This document shows, piece by piece, positions 1 through 8,778 of a stretch of DNA of 64,000 nucleotides. Location: positions 2,046,001 to 2,110,000 of the forward strand of contig NC_007802.1 of the NCBI RefSeq assembly GCF_000013565.1. Direction: 5' to 3'. The DNA is from Jannaschia sp. CCS1 (GTDB lineage Bacteria > Pseudomonadota > Alphaproteobacteria > Rhodobacterales > Rhodobacteraceae). The translations under genes and the position numbers were made by a program. How positions within the stretch are numbered: the first letter of the stretch is position 1; the number at the start of each line of letters is the position of its first letter. The notes under the pieces were generated by a model. That model did no database searches. It was not told the DNA's origin and was given only the letters and a program-made list of their open reading frames with translations.

Positions 1-117
1 CGATACGTTCATTGACGCGTGATCGTTCGCGGTGGGTTTGGGGTGCGTTGACGATGGCGTGCACTCGGACATCAGACGACCAAGTGGGGTCTGATCCATC
101 GCATCCGGGCAATTCAT

Positions 118-138
118 CCGGCCCTCAATAGGGCCCGG
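118..138 (-). terminator. Possible terminator of the leftmost minus-strand operon
   Basis: Arms CCGGCCCT (118-125) and AGGGCCCGG (130-138) can pair around a CAAT loop with one bulged base. The stem lies 50 nt beyond the stop codon of the GAF gene. It lacks a good T run on the minus strand, so it is only a weak candidate. I see no gene in bases 1-188; a frame open from the left edge to about base 130 has no recognisable content. Confidence 0.35.
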
Positions 139-188
139 AGTATCAAAGATGGCAGCCGAACAACAGACATCGGATGAGATGCTGGCCA

Positions 189-695
189 TCACGTGACATG
201 AGCCAAGTCCCGGGCCGTGCGCATGGCCCGTGAGGCAGGACTTGCGAGGGTGTCGCAATAGGTGGCGACGCGGTCAGCCGTGAAATGACCCTCCGCGTCC
301 AGAAGGTTCACGGTTGCCAGCAATGTGCCCTCCTCGAAAATCGGCAAGTTCATCACCGATGCACAGCCAAGCGATCCGATCAACGCGTGATCCGGGAACA
401 CCGCCGCGATGTCGGCCAGAGTGTTCGCCACAAAACATTCCTTTTGCGCGTGGACGATATCGAACCAGTCGTTGTGAACGATCGGTTTCGTGCCGGATGT
501 GGGATAAGCCTTTGGCATGTTGGAATAGGCGCGCCGCGCGATGCCTGCGTCCAGGTCGACGGTCATGACGGTCCACAGGCGCACGGGCATCAGCGTATGG
601 CTCAGCTGGTAGAGGGCCTCAAGCGCCTCGGCCTCCGATGTTACATTGGACAGGTCCTGGGCGAATGTCGCCTGCGCCGTATCTCGTTGCGTCAT
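189..695 (-). CDS. GAF domain protein
   Basis: 168 aa consisting of little more than one GAF domain, a small-molecule or cofactor sensing fold. There is no signal peptide, membrane segment, kinase or DNA-binding part. The ATG at 695 is preceded by AGGAG six bases upstream; a TTG at 713 would overlap the preceding gene but lacks a good ribosome binding site. It is the last gene of a five-gene minus-strand operon and starts 14 nt after the ATPase stop codon, so it is probably co-translated with a peptide-type ABC importer. The ligand is unknown. Conserved-looking stretches such as SVMNLPIFEEGTLLATVNLL are typical of GAF domains in free-standing sensor proteins. Function in transport or in sensing of the imported compound is inference. 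Confidence 0.75.
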   Translation of the reverse strand: MTQRDTAQATFAQDLSNVTSEAEALEALYQLSHTLMPVRLWTVMTVDLDAGIARRAYSNMPKAYPTSGTKPIVHNDWFDIVHAQKECFVANTLADIAAVFPDHALIGSLGCASVMNLPIFEEGTLLATVNLLDAEGHFTADRVATYCDTLASPASRAMRTARDLAHVT

Positions 696-709
696 GGATG
701 TCTCCTGTC

Positions 710-1459
710 TCAACCGGGACCGCCGCTGGCGGCGTAGAGCGTCTGGGAATACGGATCTTCGAAGCTGCCGTCATGGAGCGCGGTGGACGGCGCGATCTCG
801 ACAATCCGGCCCTTGTTCATCACCGCCATGCGGTCGCACATGAAGCTGACCACGGGCAGATTATGCGTGACCATCAGGTAGGTCAGCCCGCGCTCCGCCC
901 GCAGGCGTTTGAGCAGGTTCAGGATTTCGGCCTGCACGCTGACATCAAGCGCGCTGGTGGGCTCGTCCAGCAGCATCACCTCCGGCTCCAGCATCAGCGC
1001 GCGGGCAATGGCGACGCGCTGACGTTGGCCGCCTGACATCTGGTGCGGGTAGCGAAACCGGAAGCGCCCATCAAGGCCGACATCCGAGAGCACCTGTTTG
1101 ACCCGGGTATCCTGATCCTTGACGCCATGGATTGCCAGCGGCTCGGACAGGACCGCATCCACGGTCTTGCGGGGATGGAGAGAGCCGAACGGGTCCTGGA
1201 ACACCATCTGGCATCGCCTGGCCAGTGCGCGGTTGGGCCGATGTGGACCAGGCTGGCCAAGGATCTCCATCGTTCCGGTCCATTCCGGCGCTAGGCCACA
1301 CAGCGCCTTGAGAACAGTGGATTTCCCCGATCCGCTTTCGCCCACCAGCGCGAAACTCTCTCCGCGTGCGACGTCAATCGTGACGCCTTGCACGACTCGC
1401 AGACCGTCGTAGGCGATGTCGAGATCTGCCATCGAAATGGCCGGGCCGGGGACCGTCAT
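710..1459 (-). CDS. Peptide-type ABC transporter ATP-binding protein (DppF-like)
   Basis: 249 aa cytoplasmic ATPase. Walker A GESGSGKST, signature MSGGQRQRVAIARAL and Walker [15 protein letters not shown] are all intact. The conserved FQDPFGSLHPR Q-loop region is characteristic of the dipeptide/oligopeptide (Opp/Dpp) subfamily. The start overlaps the preceding ATPase gene by 4 nt (ATGA). Together with the next gene it forms the paired ATPase module that drives import through the two permeases. At 249 aa it is shorter than typical DppF (about 330 aa) because it lacks most of the C-terminal oligopeptide-transporter extension. Confidence 0.93.
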   Translation of the reverse strand: MTVPGPAISMADLDIAYDGLRVVQGVTIDVARGESFALVGESGSGKSTVLKALCGLAPEWTGTMEILGQPGPHRPNRALARRCQMVFQDPFGSLHPRKTVDAVLSEPLAIHGVKDQDTRVKQVLSDVGLDGRFRFRYPHQMSGGQRQRVAIARALMLEPEVMLLDEPTSALDVSVQAEILNLLKRLRAERGLTYLMVTHNLPVVSFMCDRMAVMNKGRIVEIAPSTALHDGSFEDPYSQTLYAASGGPG

Positions 1460-2286
1460 GTCGTGCGCTCCATCACCGGCAATTCGGCGCGCGTCTCATG
1501 CATCTTGGGTACGGCGGCCAGCAGGCCACGGGTGTAGGGATGCGTGGCCTTATGCAGGTCCTTCGCCGCGCAGGTCTCTACCACACGGCCCGAATTCATC
1601 ACCAGAATCCGGTCGCAATAGCGCGCCACCAGCGGCAGATCATGGCTGATCAGGATCAGTCCCATGCCGTCGCTGTTGATGGTATCGCCGCCCACCAGAT
1701 CATTGATCAGCGCCAGAACATCGCCCTGTACGCTGACATCCAGCGCGCTCGTCGGTTCATCCGCGATCAGCAGGCGCGGACGCGGGATCAGCATCATCGC
1801 AATCATCACGCGCTGGCCCATGCCGCCCGACAGCTCATGGGCATACATGCGCGCCACGCGGTCGGGGTCGTTTATGCGCACGGCCTCCAGCATGTCGTGC
1901 ACGCGGGCCTTCAGGTCCTGGCGGGGCAGGCGTTCGTGGGTGCGCAGCGCCTCGGCGATCTGTGCACCGACAGTCATCACCGGGTTCAGGGAATAGCGCG
2001 GGTCCTGCATGATCATGGAGATCTTGGCGCCCCGCATCTGCCGCATCTGACGCTCGGACAGGGCGCCCAGATCCTGCCCTTCAAACGTCATCCGCCCCGC
2101 GACCTGCCCCGGCGGGCGGATCAGCCGCAGGATCGCGCGACCGGTCATGCTTTTGCCGGACCCACTTTCGCCGACAATCCCCAGACGTTCCTGTCCCAAG
2201 GTGAATGACACGCCGTCGACCACATTCATGCGGCCCTTTGGCGTGGGGAAGCTGACCGAGAGGTTGTCGACCGACAGAAGGCTCAT
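1456..2286 (-). CDS. Peptide-type ABC transporter ATP-binding protein (DppD-like)
   Basis: 276 aa ATPase with Walker A GESGSGKSM, signature ELSGGMGQRVMIAMML and Walker [15 protein letters not shown]. The GGMGQR form of the signature and the sequence MIMQDPRYSLNPV mark the DppD/OppD half of the pair. I chose the ATG at 2286, which overlaps the stop of the permease gene (ATGA); a longer reading frame to 2397 has a non-family N-terminus. The C-terminus carries the HPYTRGLLAAVP motif usual in this family. It works with the neighbouring 249-aa ATPase. Confidence 0.93.
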   Translation of the reverse strand: MSLLSVDNLSVSFPTPKGRMNVVDGVSFTLGQERLGIVGESGSGKSMTGRAILRLIRPPGQVAGRMTFEGQDLGALSERQMRQMRGAKISMIMQDPRYSLNPVMTVGAQIAEALRTHERLPRQDLKARVHDMLEAVRINDPDRVARMYAHELSGGMGQRVMIAMMLIPRPRLLIADEPTSALDVSVQGDVLALINDLVGGDTINSDGMGLILISHDLPLVARYCDRILVMNSGRVVETCAAKDLHKATHPYTRGLLAAVPKMHETRAELPVMERTT

Positions 2287-3179
2287 CCCTTGCGCTCCGA
2301 TTTCGGGTCCAGCACATCGCGCACCCCGTCGCCGAGAAAACAGAACCCCAGCGACACGAGGATGATGGCAAAACCGGGGAAGGTGGAGACCCACCATTGG
2401 TCATAGATGAATGACCGCCCGCCCGAGATCATCGCGCCCCATTCCGGTTCGGGCGGTTGTGCGCCAAGGCCCAGAAAGCCAAGCCCGGCGGCCGTCAGGA
2501 TGATCCCCGCCATGTCCAGCGTGACGCGGATGATCATCGACGATGTGCAGAGTGGCAGGATGTGGCGGGTGATGACGCGCGTATGCGACGCCCCCAAGAG
2601 CCGCGCGGCAGCGACGAATTCGGACCTGCGCAGCGTCAGCGTTTCGGCCCGTGCGATGCGGGCATAGGCGGGCCATGTGGTGATGGCAATGGCGATGATC
2701 GCATTGTCGATCCCCGGTCCAAGAGCGGCGGCGAAGGCCAGCGCCAGGACCAGCTTCGGCATCGACAGGAACACATCCGTCACCCCCATCAGCGTCCGGT
2801 CGATCCAGCCGCCAAAGTAGCCGGAGATCGCCCCGATCAACAGGCCGAGGGGGGCGGATATGACGGCCACCAAAGCCACGATCTGCAACGTGATCTGTGC
2901 GCCGTGGACCACACGGGAAAAGATATCGCGGCCCAATTGATCGGTGCCGAACCAGAATTCAGACGATGGCGGTTGCAGGCGGCGCTCCAGGAACTGGCCG
3001 CCCGGTCCGCCCGGCGCGATGGCATCCGCGAAGATCGCCGTCAGGATCAATGCGGCGATGATCAGCGCACCCGCCACGGTCAGGGGGTTGCGCAGCAGGT
3101 CCAGCGTGATGCGATACGCCCGCCCCGATGCGGCTTGGGTGCGCGACGACGGGCTGTCGTCCAGAAGCCAGTCGCGCAT
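2283..3179 (-). CDS. Peptide-type ABC transporter permease (DppC-like)
   Basis: 298 aa inner-membrane protein of the binding-protein-dependent transport family. It has an N-terminal hydrophobic helix (VAGALIIAALILTAIFADAI), the FGTDQLGRDIFSRVVHGA segment typical of DppC, and a cytoplasmic EAA-type loop around EFVAAARLLGASHTRVITRH that contacts the ATPase. The ATG at 3179 has GGGAG eight bases upstream and follows the preceding stop by one base; an ATG at 3194 is also possible. It forms a heterodimeric channel with the next gene upstream in the operon. Confidence 0.92.
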   Translation of the reverse strand: MRDWLLDDSPSSRTQAASGRAYRITLDLLRNPLTVAGALIIAALILTAIFADAIAPGGPGGQFLERRLQPPSSEFWFGTDQLGRDIFSRVVHGAQITLQIVALVAVISAPLGLLIGAISGYFGGWIDRTLMGVTDVFLSMPKLVLALAFAAALGPGIDNAIIAIAITTWPAYARIARAETLTLRRSEFVAAARLLGASHTRVITRHILPLCTSSMIIRVTLDMAGIILTAAGLGFLGLGAQPPEPEWGAMISGGRSFIYDQWWVSTFPGFAIILVSLGFCFLGDGVRDVLDPKSERKG

Positions 3180-3180
3180 G

Positions 3181-4209
3181 TCAGCGGCTCCCATCGCGTG
3201 AGCGGGGGTCGAGAATGCGGTAAAGCAGGTCAGACACTTTGTTGATCAGGATGAACACCGCGCCAATGACCAGCGTCGCGCCGAGGACCGCGTTCATATC
3301 GGCGTTGAACAAGGCGGTTGTCAGATAGTTGCCGATGCCGGGCCACGAGAAGACCGTCTCGATCATCACGGACCCTTCCAGCAGGCCCGCATAGGATAGC
3401 CCGATGACGGTGATCAGCGGCACCCGGATGGAGCCGAACGCATGGACCCAGATCACCCGCCACTCCGCCACACCTTTGACGCGCGCGGTGGTGATGTATT
3501 CCTGGCTGAGTTGATCCAGCATGAAAGACCGCGTCATTCGCGCGATATAGGCCAAGGAGAAGACCCCAAGGATCGCAGCGGGCAGGATGATATGCGACCA
3601 CGCGCTTCTGAAGACGGTCCAGTCGCCATCAAGCAGCGCATCCACGGTCAAAAGGCCCGTCACCACAGGTGTGATCCCGTCGTAGAAGATGCTGACGCGG
3701 CCCGGCCCCTCCACCCAGCCGAGCCAAGCGTAGAAGACGGCGAGGCCCACGAGGCCGAGCCAGAAGGCAGGCACCGAATAGCCCATAAGGGCGAAGACGC
3801 GAATGATCTGATCCACCCAGCTGCCCTGCCATGCGGCGGCCAGAACGCCGGCAGGCACACCAAGGCCCACGCCGATGAGGATGCCAAGCGTTGCCATCTC
3901 CAACGTGGCCGGAAACACCCGCGCGAGGTCTTCGGCCACGGGCCGGTTGGTGGAGGTCGACAGGCCCAGATCAAAGCGCAGCACGTCGCCCACGTAGCTG
4001 ATGAATTGAACGACAAGCGGACGGTCCAGGCCCATGGCAACGCGCGCGACCTCGTACTGCTCCGGCGTGGCACGGTCGCCCACCACGGCCAGGACCGGGT
4101 CAATCGGCACCACGCGCCCGATGAAAAATGTCAGCGCCAGAAGGCCCAGAAACGTCAGGGCCACGACGATCACAAACCGCAAGAGCCCAAGGGCTGTGCT
4201 GCTGATCAT
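3181..4209 (-). CDS. Peptide-type ABC transporter permease (DppB-like)
   Basis: 342 aa inner-membrane permease and first gene of the minus-strand operon. It begins with a long hydrophobic helix (LRFVIVVALTFLGLLALTFF) followed by VPIDPVLAVVGDRATPEQ, matching the DppB pattern of a large first periplasmic loop. The EAA loop lies near TTARVKGVAEWRVIWVH, and GLLEGSVMIETVFSWPGIG is the usual C-terminal signature. The start at 4209 fits family length; ATGs at 4236 and 4314 are alternatives without better ribosome binding sites. It is divergent from the XRE-cupin regulator gene across a short promoter region. Confidence 0.9.
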   Translation of the reverse strand: MISSTALGLLRFVIVVALTFLGLLALTFFIGRVVPIDPVLAVVGDRATPEQYEVARVAMGLDRPLVVQFISYVGDVLRFDLGLSTSTNRPVAEDLARVFPATLEMATLGILIGVGLGVPAGVLAAAWQGSWVDQIIRVFALMGYSVPAFWLGLVGLAVFYAWLGWVEGPGRVSIFYDGITPVVTGLLTVDALLDGDWTVFRSAWSHIILPAAILGVFSLAYIARMTRSFMLDQLSQEYITTARVKGVAEWRVIWVHAFGSIRVPLITVIGLSYAGLLEGSVMIETVFSWPGIGNYLTTALFNADMNAVLGATLVIGAVFILINKVSDLLYRILDPRSRDGSR

Positions 4210-4310
4210 GGTGGGTCTGATGTCTTGGAAGGTCATCGGTTTCGGCGGCCCTTTCGGCGGCGGCGACGGGCCGGCCACGCCCCGACGGTGCAACATTTCG
4301 CTTGGTTTTG

Positions 4311-4324
4311 GCAAATAGTTTTGC
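4311..4324. promoter_or_regulatory. Inverted repeat in the divergent regulator/ABC promoter region
   Basis: GCAAA-TAGT-TTTGC, a perfect 5-bp inverted repeat in the AT-rich stretch between the permease gene and the XRE-cupin regulator. XRE regulators usually bind short palindromes in their own divergent promoter, so this is a candidate operator. The assignment is inference. Confidence 0.4.
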
Positions 4325-4370
4325 TTAGATCAAAAAAATTATGACGATTGATGGCGCGAAAAGGGGAAAA

Positions 4371-4988
4371 ATGGCACGACCCAAGTCGAACAACGATCCC
4401 GCCCTTGGTGCGCTGATCCGCAAGCGGCGCAAGCAGTTGGATCTGACGTTGCAGGCGCTGTGCGATGATGCCGGATTGTCCGTCGGCTACCTGTCCCAGG
4501 TCGAACGTGGGCAGGCGACCCCATCGCTTGGCACGCTGGCGCAGATCGCCCAGGGCCTCTCGGTCGAGCTGGAGTATTTCATTGCCACCCCCAAGCCCGC
4601 CGACAGCCTGTCGCGCGGTGGGGCGCGTCCCCAGTTTTCCATCGATGGGTCGTCTATCCTGTACGAATCCGTCGGCGCGGATTTCCCGGGGGCCGAATTG
4701 TCGTGCTACATTTTGCATGTGCCGCCCGGCTATGCGTCCGAAGTGGTGCACCATGAGGGGGAGGAAATCATCTTCCTGCTGAGCGGTGAAATCACCCAGA
4801 CCTTGGGCGGGCAAAGCTTCATTCTGCAACAGGGGGACAGCCTGCATTATTCCGGCTCAACCCCCCATTCCTGGTCCAACGAGACCCAGGCCACCACGCG
4901 TATCCTGTGGACCGGCACGCTGTCGGTTCTGCAACGCAAGGGCGCTGTGAAACTGCCTGAAATGAACCCGGCCAACACCAATGGCTGA
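4371..4988 (+). CDS. XRE-family regulator with cupin sensor domain
   Basis: 205 aa. An N-terminal helix-turn-helix (about residues 10-65, with LSVGYLSQVERGQATPSLGT as recognition region) is followed by a C-terminal cupin barrel containing EVVHHEGEEIIFLLSGEI and GDSLHYSGSTPHSW. This architecture is common in regulators of amino-acid, polyamine and peptide catabolism, where the cupin binds a small effector. I chose the ATG at 4371 because AAGGGG sits five bases before it; an ATG at 4341 is less well supported. It lies between the two halves of the importer locus and is the likely local regulator. Whether it represses or activates cannot be seen. Confidence 0.88.
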   Translation: MARPKSNNDPALGALIRKRRKQLDLTLQALCDDAGLSVGYLSQVERGQATPSLGTLAQIAQGLSVELEYFIATPKPADSLSRGGARPQFSIDGSSILYESVGADFPGAELSCYILHVPPGYASEVVHHEGEEIIFLLSGEITQTLGGQSFILQQGDSLHYSGSTPHSWSNETQATTRILWTGTLSVLQRKGAVKLPEMNPANTNG

Positions 4989-5066
4989 AAGCGCAGGCCG
5001 AAACGTGGATATCTGTTTTCGGGCAAACTTGCGCGCAATACCTGACCCAACACGGAGGTTTTTCCA

Positions 5067-6656
5067 ATGAAACTGTTCAAACCGGCCCTGCTGTCGGCGA
5101 TGCTGGCGCTGCCGCTGGCAGCCCCCGCGGCCCTTGCGGAAACGCCGCCCGAGATCCTGGTGGTCGCGCAGAATATCGACGACATCGTCGCGATTGACCC
5201 GGCTCAGGCCTATGAGTTCACCTCTGGCGAGTTGGTGACGAACACCTATGACCGTCTTGTGCAATACGATGCCGAAGACACGACCGTGCTGGCCCCCGGT
5301 CTTGCCACGGAGTGGGAGATTGACGCCGAGGCCAAGACCATCGTCTTCACCATGCGCGAGGGTGTGACGTTCCATTCCGGCAATGCGTTCACGGCGGATG
5401 ACGTGGTTGGCTCCTTCGCCCGCGTGGTGCAGTTGAACCTGACGCCTGCGTTCATCCTGACGCAGCTTGGCTGGACGCCCGAAAACGTCGAGGAGATGGT
5501 GACAGCGGACGGCAACACTGTGACCGTGCGCTATGATGGCGACTTTTCCCCGGCCTTCGTGATGAACGTGCTGGCGTCGCGGCCTGCCTCCATCGTGGAT
5601 ATGGAAACGGTCATGGCCAACGCGGTTGACGGCGATATGGGCAATGCGTGGCTCAACGCCAACACGGCGGGCACGGGGCCGTTTTCGCTCAACACCTTCC
5701 GCGCGGCAGAGCTGATCCGCATGGATGCCAACCCTGACTATTTCAACGGTGCCCCCGCCATCGAGGGTGTAATCATCCGCCATGTCGCGGAATCGGCGAC
5801 ACAGCAATTGTTGCTGGAAGCGGGTGATGTTGATATTGCGCGCAACTTGACGCCGGACCAGATCGCGTCACTTGGCGGGGACGAGTTGCAGGTGGAGACG
5901 TTCCCACAAGCAGCCGTCCACTTCCTGTCGTTCAACCAGGCGGTCGAAAGCCTAACGCCCCCCGCCGTATGGGAAGCCGCGCGCTATCTGGTGGATTACG
6001 AGGGGATGACCAACTCGATCATCGCAGGCCAGATGGAAATCCATCAGGCGTTCTGGCCAGAAGGGTTCCCCGGCGCGTTGACCGACACGCCCTACACCTA
6101 TGATCCGGAGCGCGCCGCGCAGATCCTGGAAGATGCAGGGATTGAGCTGCCGATCACCGTCACGCTCGATGTGATCAACGCAGCACCCTTCACCGATATG
6201 GCGCAATCGTTGCAGGCGTCTTTCGCCGAAGCGGGCATCGAGTTCGAAATCCTGCCCGGCACCGGATCACAGGTGATCACCCGCTACCGCGACCGCAGCC
6301 ATGAGGCGATGTTGCTCTACTGGGGCCCGGACTTCATGGATCCCCATTCCAACGCCAAAGCCTTCGCCTACAATTCCGACAATCGGCAGGAAACCTACAC
6401 CGCCACGACGACATGGCGGAACTCCTGGGCGGTGCCGGAAGAGATGAACGCGATGACGACGGCGGCCCTGACGGAATCCGATCCGGCTGTGCGTGAAGAG
6501 ATGTATCTGGAGCTTCAGCGGCAGGTGCAGGCGAACTCGCCCATCGTGATCATGTTCCAGGCCTCCTATCAGGTGGGTATGGCCGAGAATGTGTCAGGCT
6601 ACGTGAATGGTGCGACGTCTGACTTCGTGTTCTACCGGCTTGTCGACAAAAGCTGA
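5067..6656 (+). CDS. ABC transporter substrate-binding protein, family 5 (peptide type)
   Basis: 529 aa periplasmic binding protein. A clear signal peptide ends at about AALAE (residue 25). The sequence TYDRLVQYDAEDTTVLAPGL and the TFHSGNAFTADDVVGSFARV segment are signatures of the DppA/OppA family. CGGAGG precedes the ATG. It is transcribed away from its permease and ATPase genes, which lie on the other side of the regulator, and is followed by an M24 peptidase gene. The partner enzyme suggests that proline-containing or otherwise peptidase-resistant short peptides could be the cargo, but the ligand is not readable from sequence. Confidence 0.92.
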   Translation: MKLFKPALLSAMLALPLAAPAALAETPPEILVVAQNIDDIVAIDPAQAYEFTSGELVTNTYDRLVQYDAEDTTVLAPGLATEWEIDAEAKTIVFTMREGVTFHSGNAFTADDVVGSFARVVQLNLTPAFILTQLGWTPENVEEMVTADGNTVTVRYDGDFSPAFVMNVLASRPASIVDMETVMANAVDGDMGNAWLNANTAGTGPFSLNTFRAAELIRMDANPDYFNGAPAIEGVIIRHVAESATQQLLLEAGDVDIARNLTPDQIASLGGDELQVETFPQAAVHFLSFNQAVESLTPPAVWEAARYLVDYEGMTNSIIAGQMEIHQAFWPEGFPGALTDTPYTYDPERAAQILEDAGIELPITVTLDVINAAPFTDMAQSLQASFAEAGIEFEILPGTGSQVITRYRDRSHEAMLLYWGPDFMDPHSNAKAFAYNSDNRQETYTATTTWRNSWAVPEEMNAMTTAALTESDPAVREEMYLELQRQVQANSPIVIMFQASYQVGMAENVSGYVNGATSDFVFYRLVDKS

Positions 6657-6671
6657 TCGCACGTGATCTTG

Positions 6672-6697
6672 TCGCCGGCCCCACAGCGGGCCGGCGA
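6672..6697 (+). repeat. Intercistronic stem-loop after the binding-protein gene
   Basis: TCGCCGGCCC and GGGCCGGCGA form a perfect 10-bp stem around CACAGC, 15 nt after the binding-protein stop and 25 nt before the peptidase start. There is no T run. Such hairpins commonly stabilise the binding-protein transcript or reduce downstream expression; that role is inference. Confidence 0.7.
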
Positions 6698-6722
6698 TGT
6701 TCGGTTTCCAGAAGGGCCTGCC

Positions 6723-7838
6723 ATGGACATCTACAAAACCCGCCTCGCGCGCTTGCGGACCCGCATGGCCGAGACCGGCACCGACCTTGTGGTCCTTGGC
6801 CCCACCAGCCACATGGCGTGGCTATCGGGCGCGGATCCCCATGGCGATGAACGTCCCGTGATGCTGCTGGTCAGCCAAAGCCATGCCGGGTTTCTGATGC
6901 CCGCGCTCAATGCCAATTCCGTGCGGCAGGCCACCGATCTACCGTTCGAACCCTGGACCGATGAAGCCGGTCCGACCGACGCCCTGGGCCGGTTACTGGA
7001 GGTCTGCAACATCTCTGGCCCCGGCAAGACCGTGGCGCTGGACGAGGCGATGCGCGCCGATTTCGCGCTGCTTCTGCTGGACGCGATGGAGGCCCCTGTG
7101 CGGCGGTTCTCCGGCGATACTCTGGGCCATTTGCGCGCGATGAAAGACACCGCTGAGGTCGAGGCTTTGCGCACCTGCGCGCATCTCAACGATGCGGCCG
7201 CCTCCGCCGGGTTTGCGTCACTGCGCGCTGGCATGACCGAGCGGGACGTGGCCACGATTATCCGCGACCATTACGTGGCCCATGGCGCGAAGCCGGAATT
7301 CACTATCGTGGCCTTCGGCGCAAACGGCGCGTTCCCCCATCACCATACCGGCGACACGGTTCTGCACGACGATATGGCCGTGCTGATTGATACAGGCTGC
7401 CGGATCGGCGGCTATCCCAGCGATATGACCCGGTGCGGTTGGTTCGGCTCCGCACCCTCAGCCGAGTTCCTTCGTGTGGCGGATGTGGTCGAGCGGGCGG
7501 TGCAGGCCGCCATCGCGGTCGTGTGTCCCGGTGTCCTTGCCCGAGAGATAGACGCGGCGGCACGGGGCGTGATTGAGGATGCGGGTTATGGCGACTTCTT
7601 CGTGCACCGCACCGGTCATGGCCTTGGGCTGGATATCCATGAGCCACCATACATCACGGCCACATCCGACACCCTGATGCAGGCGGGCCATGTCTTCTCC
7701 ATCGAGCCGGGGATTTACCTGCCGGGACAGTTTGGCCTGCGGCTGGAGGACATCGTCATCGCGACCGACACCGGCGCGGATGTCCTGTCGGCCCTTCCGC
7801 GCACGATCGTGACATCTGTGGATGGCCCGGCCAGCTAA
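6723..7838 (+). CDS. M24 family metallopeptidase (Xaa-Pro aminopeptidase/prolidase-like)
   Basis: 371 aa cytoplasmic pita-bread peptidase. An N-terminal creatinase-like domain is followed by the catalytic domain, where the five dinuclear-metal ligands are visible: Asp in VLIDTG, Asp in PSDMTR, His in HRTGHGLGLDIHEPP, Glu in FSIEPGIY and Glu in LRLEDIV. The ATG at 6723 has AAGGG eight bases upstream. It probably cleaves the imported peptide or an amide resembling it. The ectoine hydrolase DoeA is also an M24 relative, but the HRTGHGLGL motif here fits prolidase/aminopeptidase P members better. Confidence 0.9.
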   Translation: MDIYKTRLARLRTRMAETGTDLVVLGPTSHMAWLSGADPHGDERPVMLLVSQSHAGFLMPALNANSVRQATDLPFEPWTDEAGPTDALGRLLEVCNISGPGKTVALDEAMRADFALLLLDAMEAPVRRFSGDTLGHLRAMKDTAEVEALRTCAHLNDAAASAGFASLRAGMTERDVATIIRDHYVAHGAKPEFTIVAFGANGAFPHHHTGDTVLHDDMAVLIDTGCRIGGYPSDMTRCGWFGSAPSAEFLRVADVVERAVQAAIAVVCPGVLAREIDAAARGVIEDAGYGDFFVHRTGHGLGLDIHEPPYITATSDTLMQAGHVFSIEPGIYLPGQFGLRLEDIVIATDTGADVLSALPRTIVTSVDGPAS

Positions 7839-8052
7839 ATATGGGCGAGTTGGTCAACGCCGGAGCGCGGTATTGTCAATCCACACCTTTGGCCCCCCGC
7901 GATAACACACCGGCCCGCGGGCTGGTTTGACATGGGCGGCGGGCATAGCTATCAAGCGGTCACCCAGAGGAGTGCCCTGACAATGAACACGTAATTCCAC
8001 GCAGATAACGAGCCAACTGGCTTGCCTGGACTTACATTCATTGGAGCACATA

Positions 8053-8580
8053 ATGCATCCCATCATATATGACGTCGCCGTCTCCTTGGACGGCTATATC
8101 TCTGGTCCATCCGGAGACATCTCAAAATTCGCGCACGATGGCCCGGTTGTGGACGACTACGCCGCGCGCCTGGGCGGCTATAAGACCGCAATCATGGGCC
8201 GAAAGACCTATGAGTTTGGCTATGATTACGGCCTTGAACCGGGTCAGAACCCGTATCCCAACATGAACACAATCGTTTTTTCCCAGACGCTTGAATGTCC
8301 TGAGAGGAGCGATATCCAGGTCGTGAAGTCTGCCAGCAAATCCGACGTCCTCAGCCTGAAAAAAACGGCCGATGGGCCAATCTACCTGTGCGGTGGTGGC
8401 GCGTTTGCGGGCTGGTTGCTGGGGGAGGGTTTGATAGACCGTCTTGTTCTCAAGAGGGCACCCTGTGTCTTGGGGGGCGGCGTGTCCTTGTTTGGAGGGG
8501 GGAGCGCTGCCGCGCCGTTCTCGAAGGTGACGGCAAAAACCTATGAGAACGGCTACGTTCTGGAGGAATACGACCTCTGA
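8053..8580 (+). CDS. RibD C-terminal/dihydrofolate-reductase-fold protein
   Basis: 175 aa, one RibD_C/DHFR-fold domain: VAVSLDGYISGPSGD at the N-terminus, IMGRKTYEFGYDYG, and the glycine-rich IYLCGGGAFAGWLL nucleotide-binding region. Members are annotated as dihydrofolate reductase family but most have no proven substrate. The ATG at 8053 has GGAG six bases upstream; a TTG at 8041 is possible. The gene stands alone, and the 200 bp before it are less GC-rich than the surroundings. No operon partner is evident. Confidence 0.85.
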   Translation: MHPIIYDVAVSLDGYISGPSGDISKFAHDGPVVDDYAARLGGYKTAIMGRKTYEFGYDYGLEPGQNPYPNMNTIVFSQTLECPERSDIQVVKSASKSDVLSLKKTADGPIYLCGGGAFAGWLLGEGLIDRLVLKRAPCVLGGGVSLFGGGSAAAPFSKVTAKTYENGYVLEEYDL

Positions 8581-8778
8581 GGCGACCCGGTGCGACCCTG
8601 CCGTCTTCTCCCCAATGGGACAGGGCGGCAGGACCAGCCCGCTGGCCGCGCCGGTGCTGTGCGGAGAACCCGTGCCCAGACGGCCCGGTCGCCAAGCCAT
8701 TGGGGAGTCATGGGCATAGACCGGCTCGATGCAGGTCACGCGATCCCAAGCGCGCAAGCCAAGGTCACAGGCCTCCGC

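Noticed and set aside
1-188. Gene fragment entering from the left edge
   Set aside because: One plus frame is open to about base 130 but encodes no recognisable sequence and ends near a hairpin.
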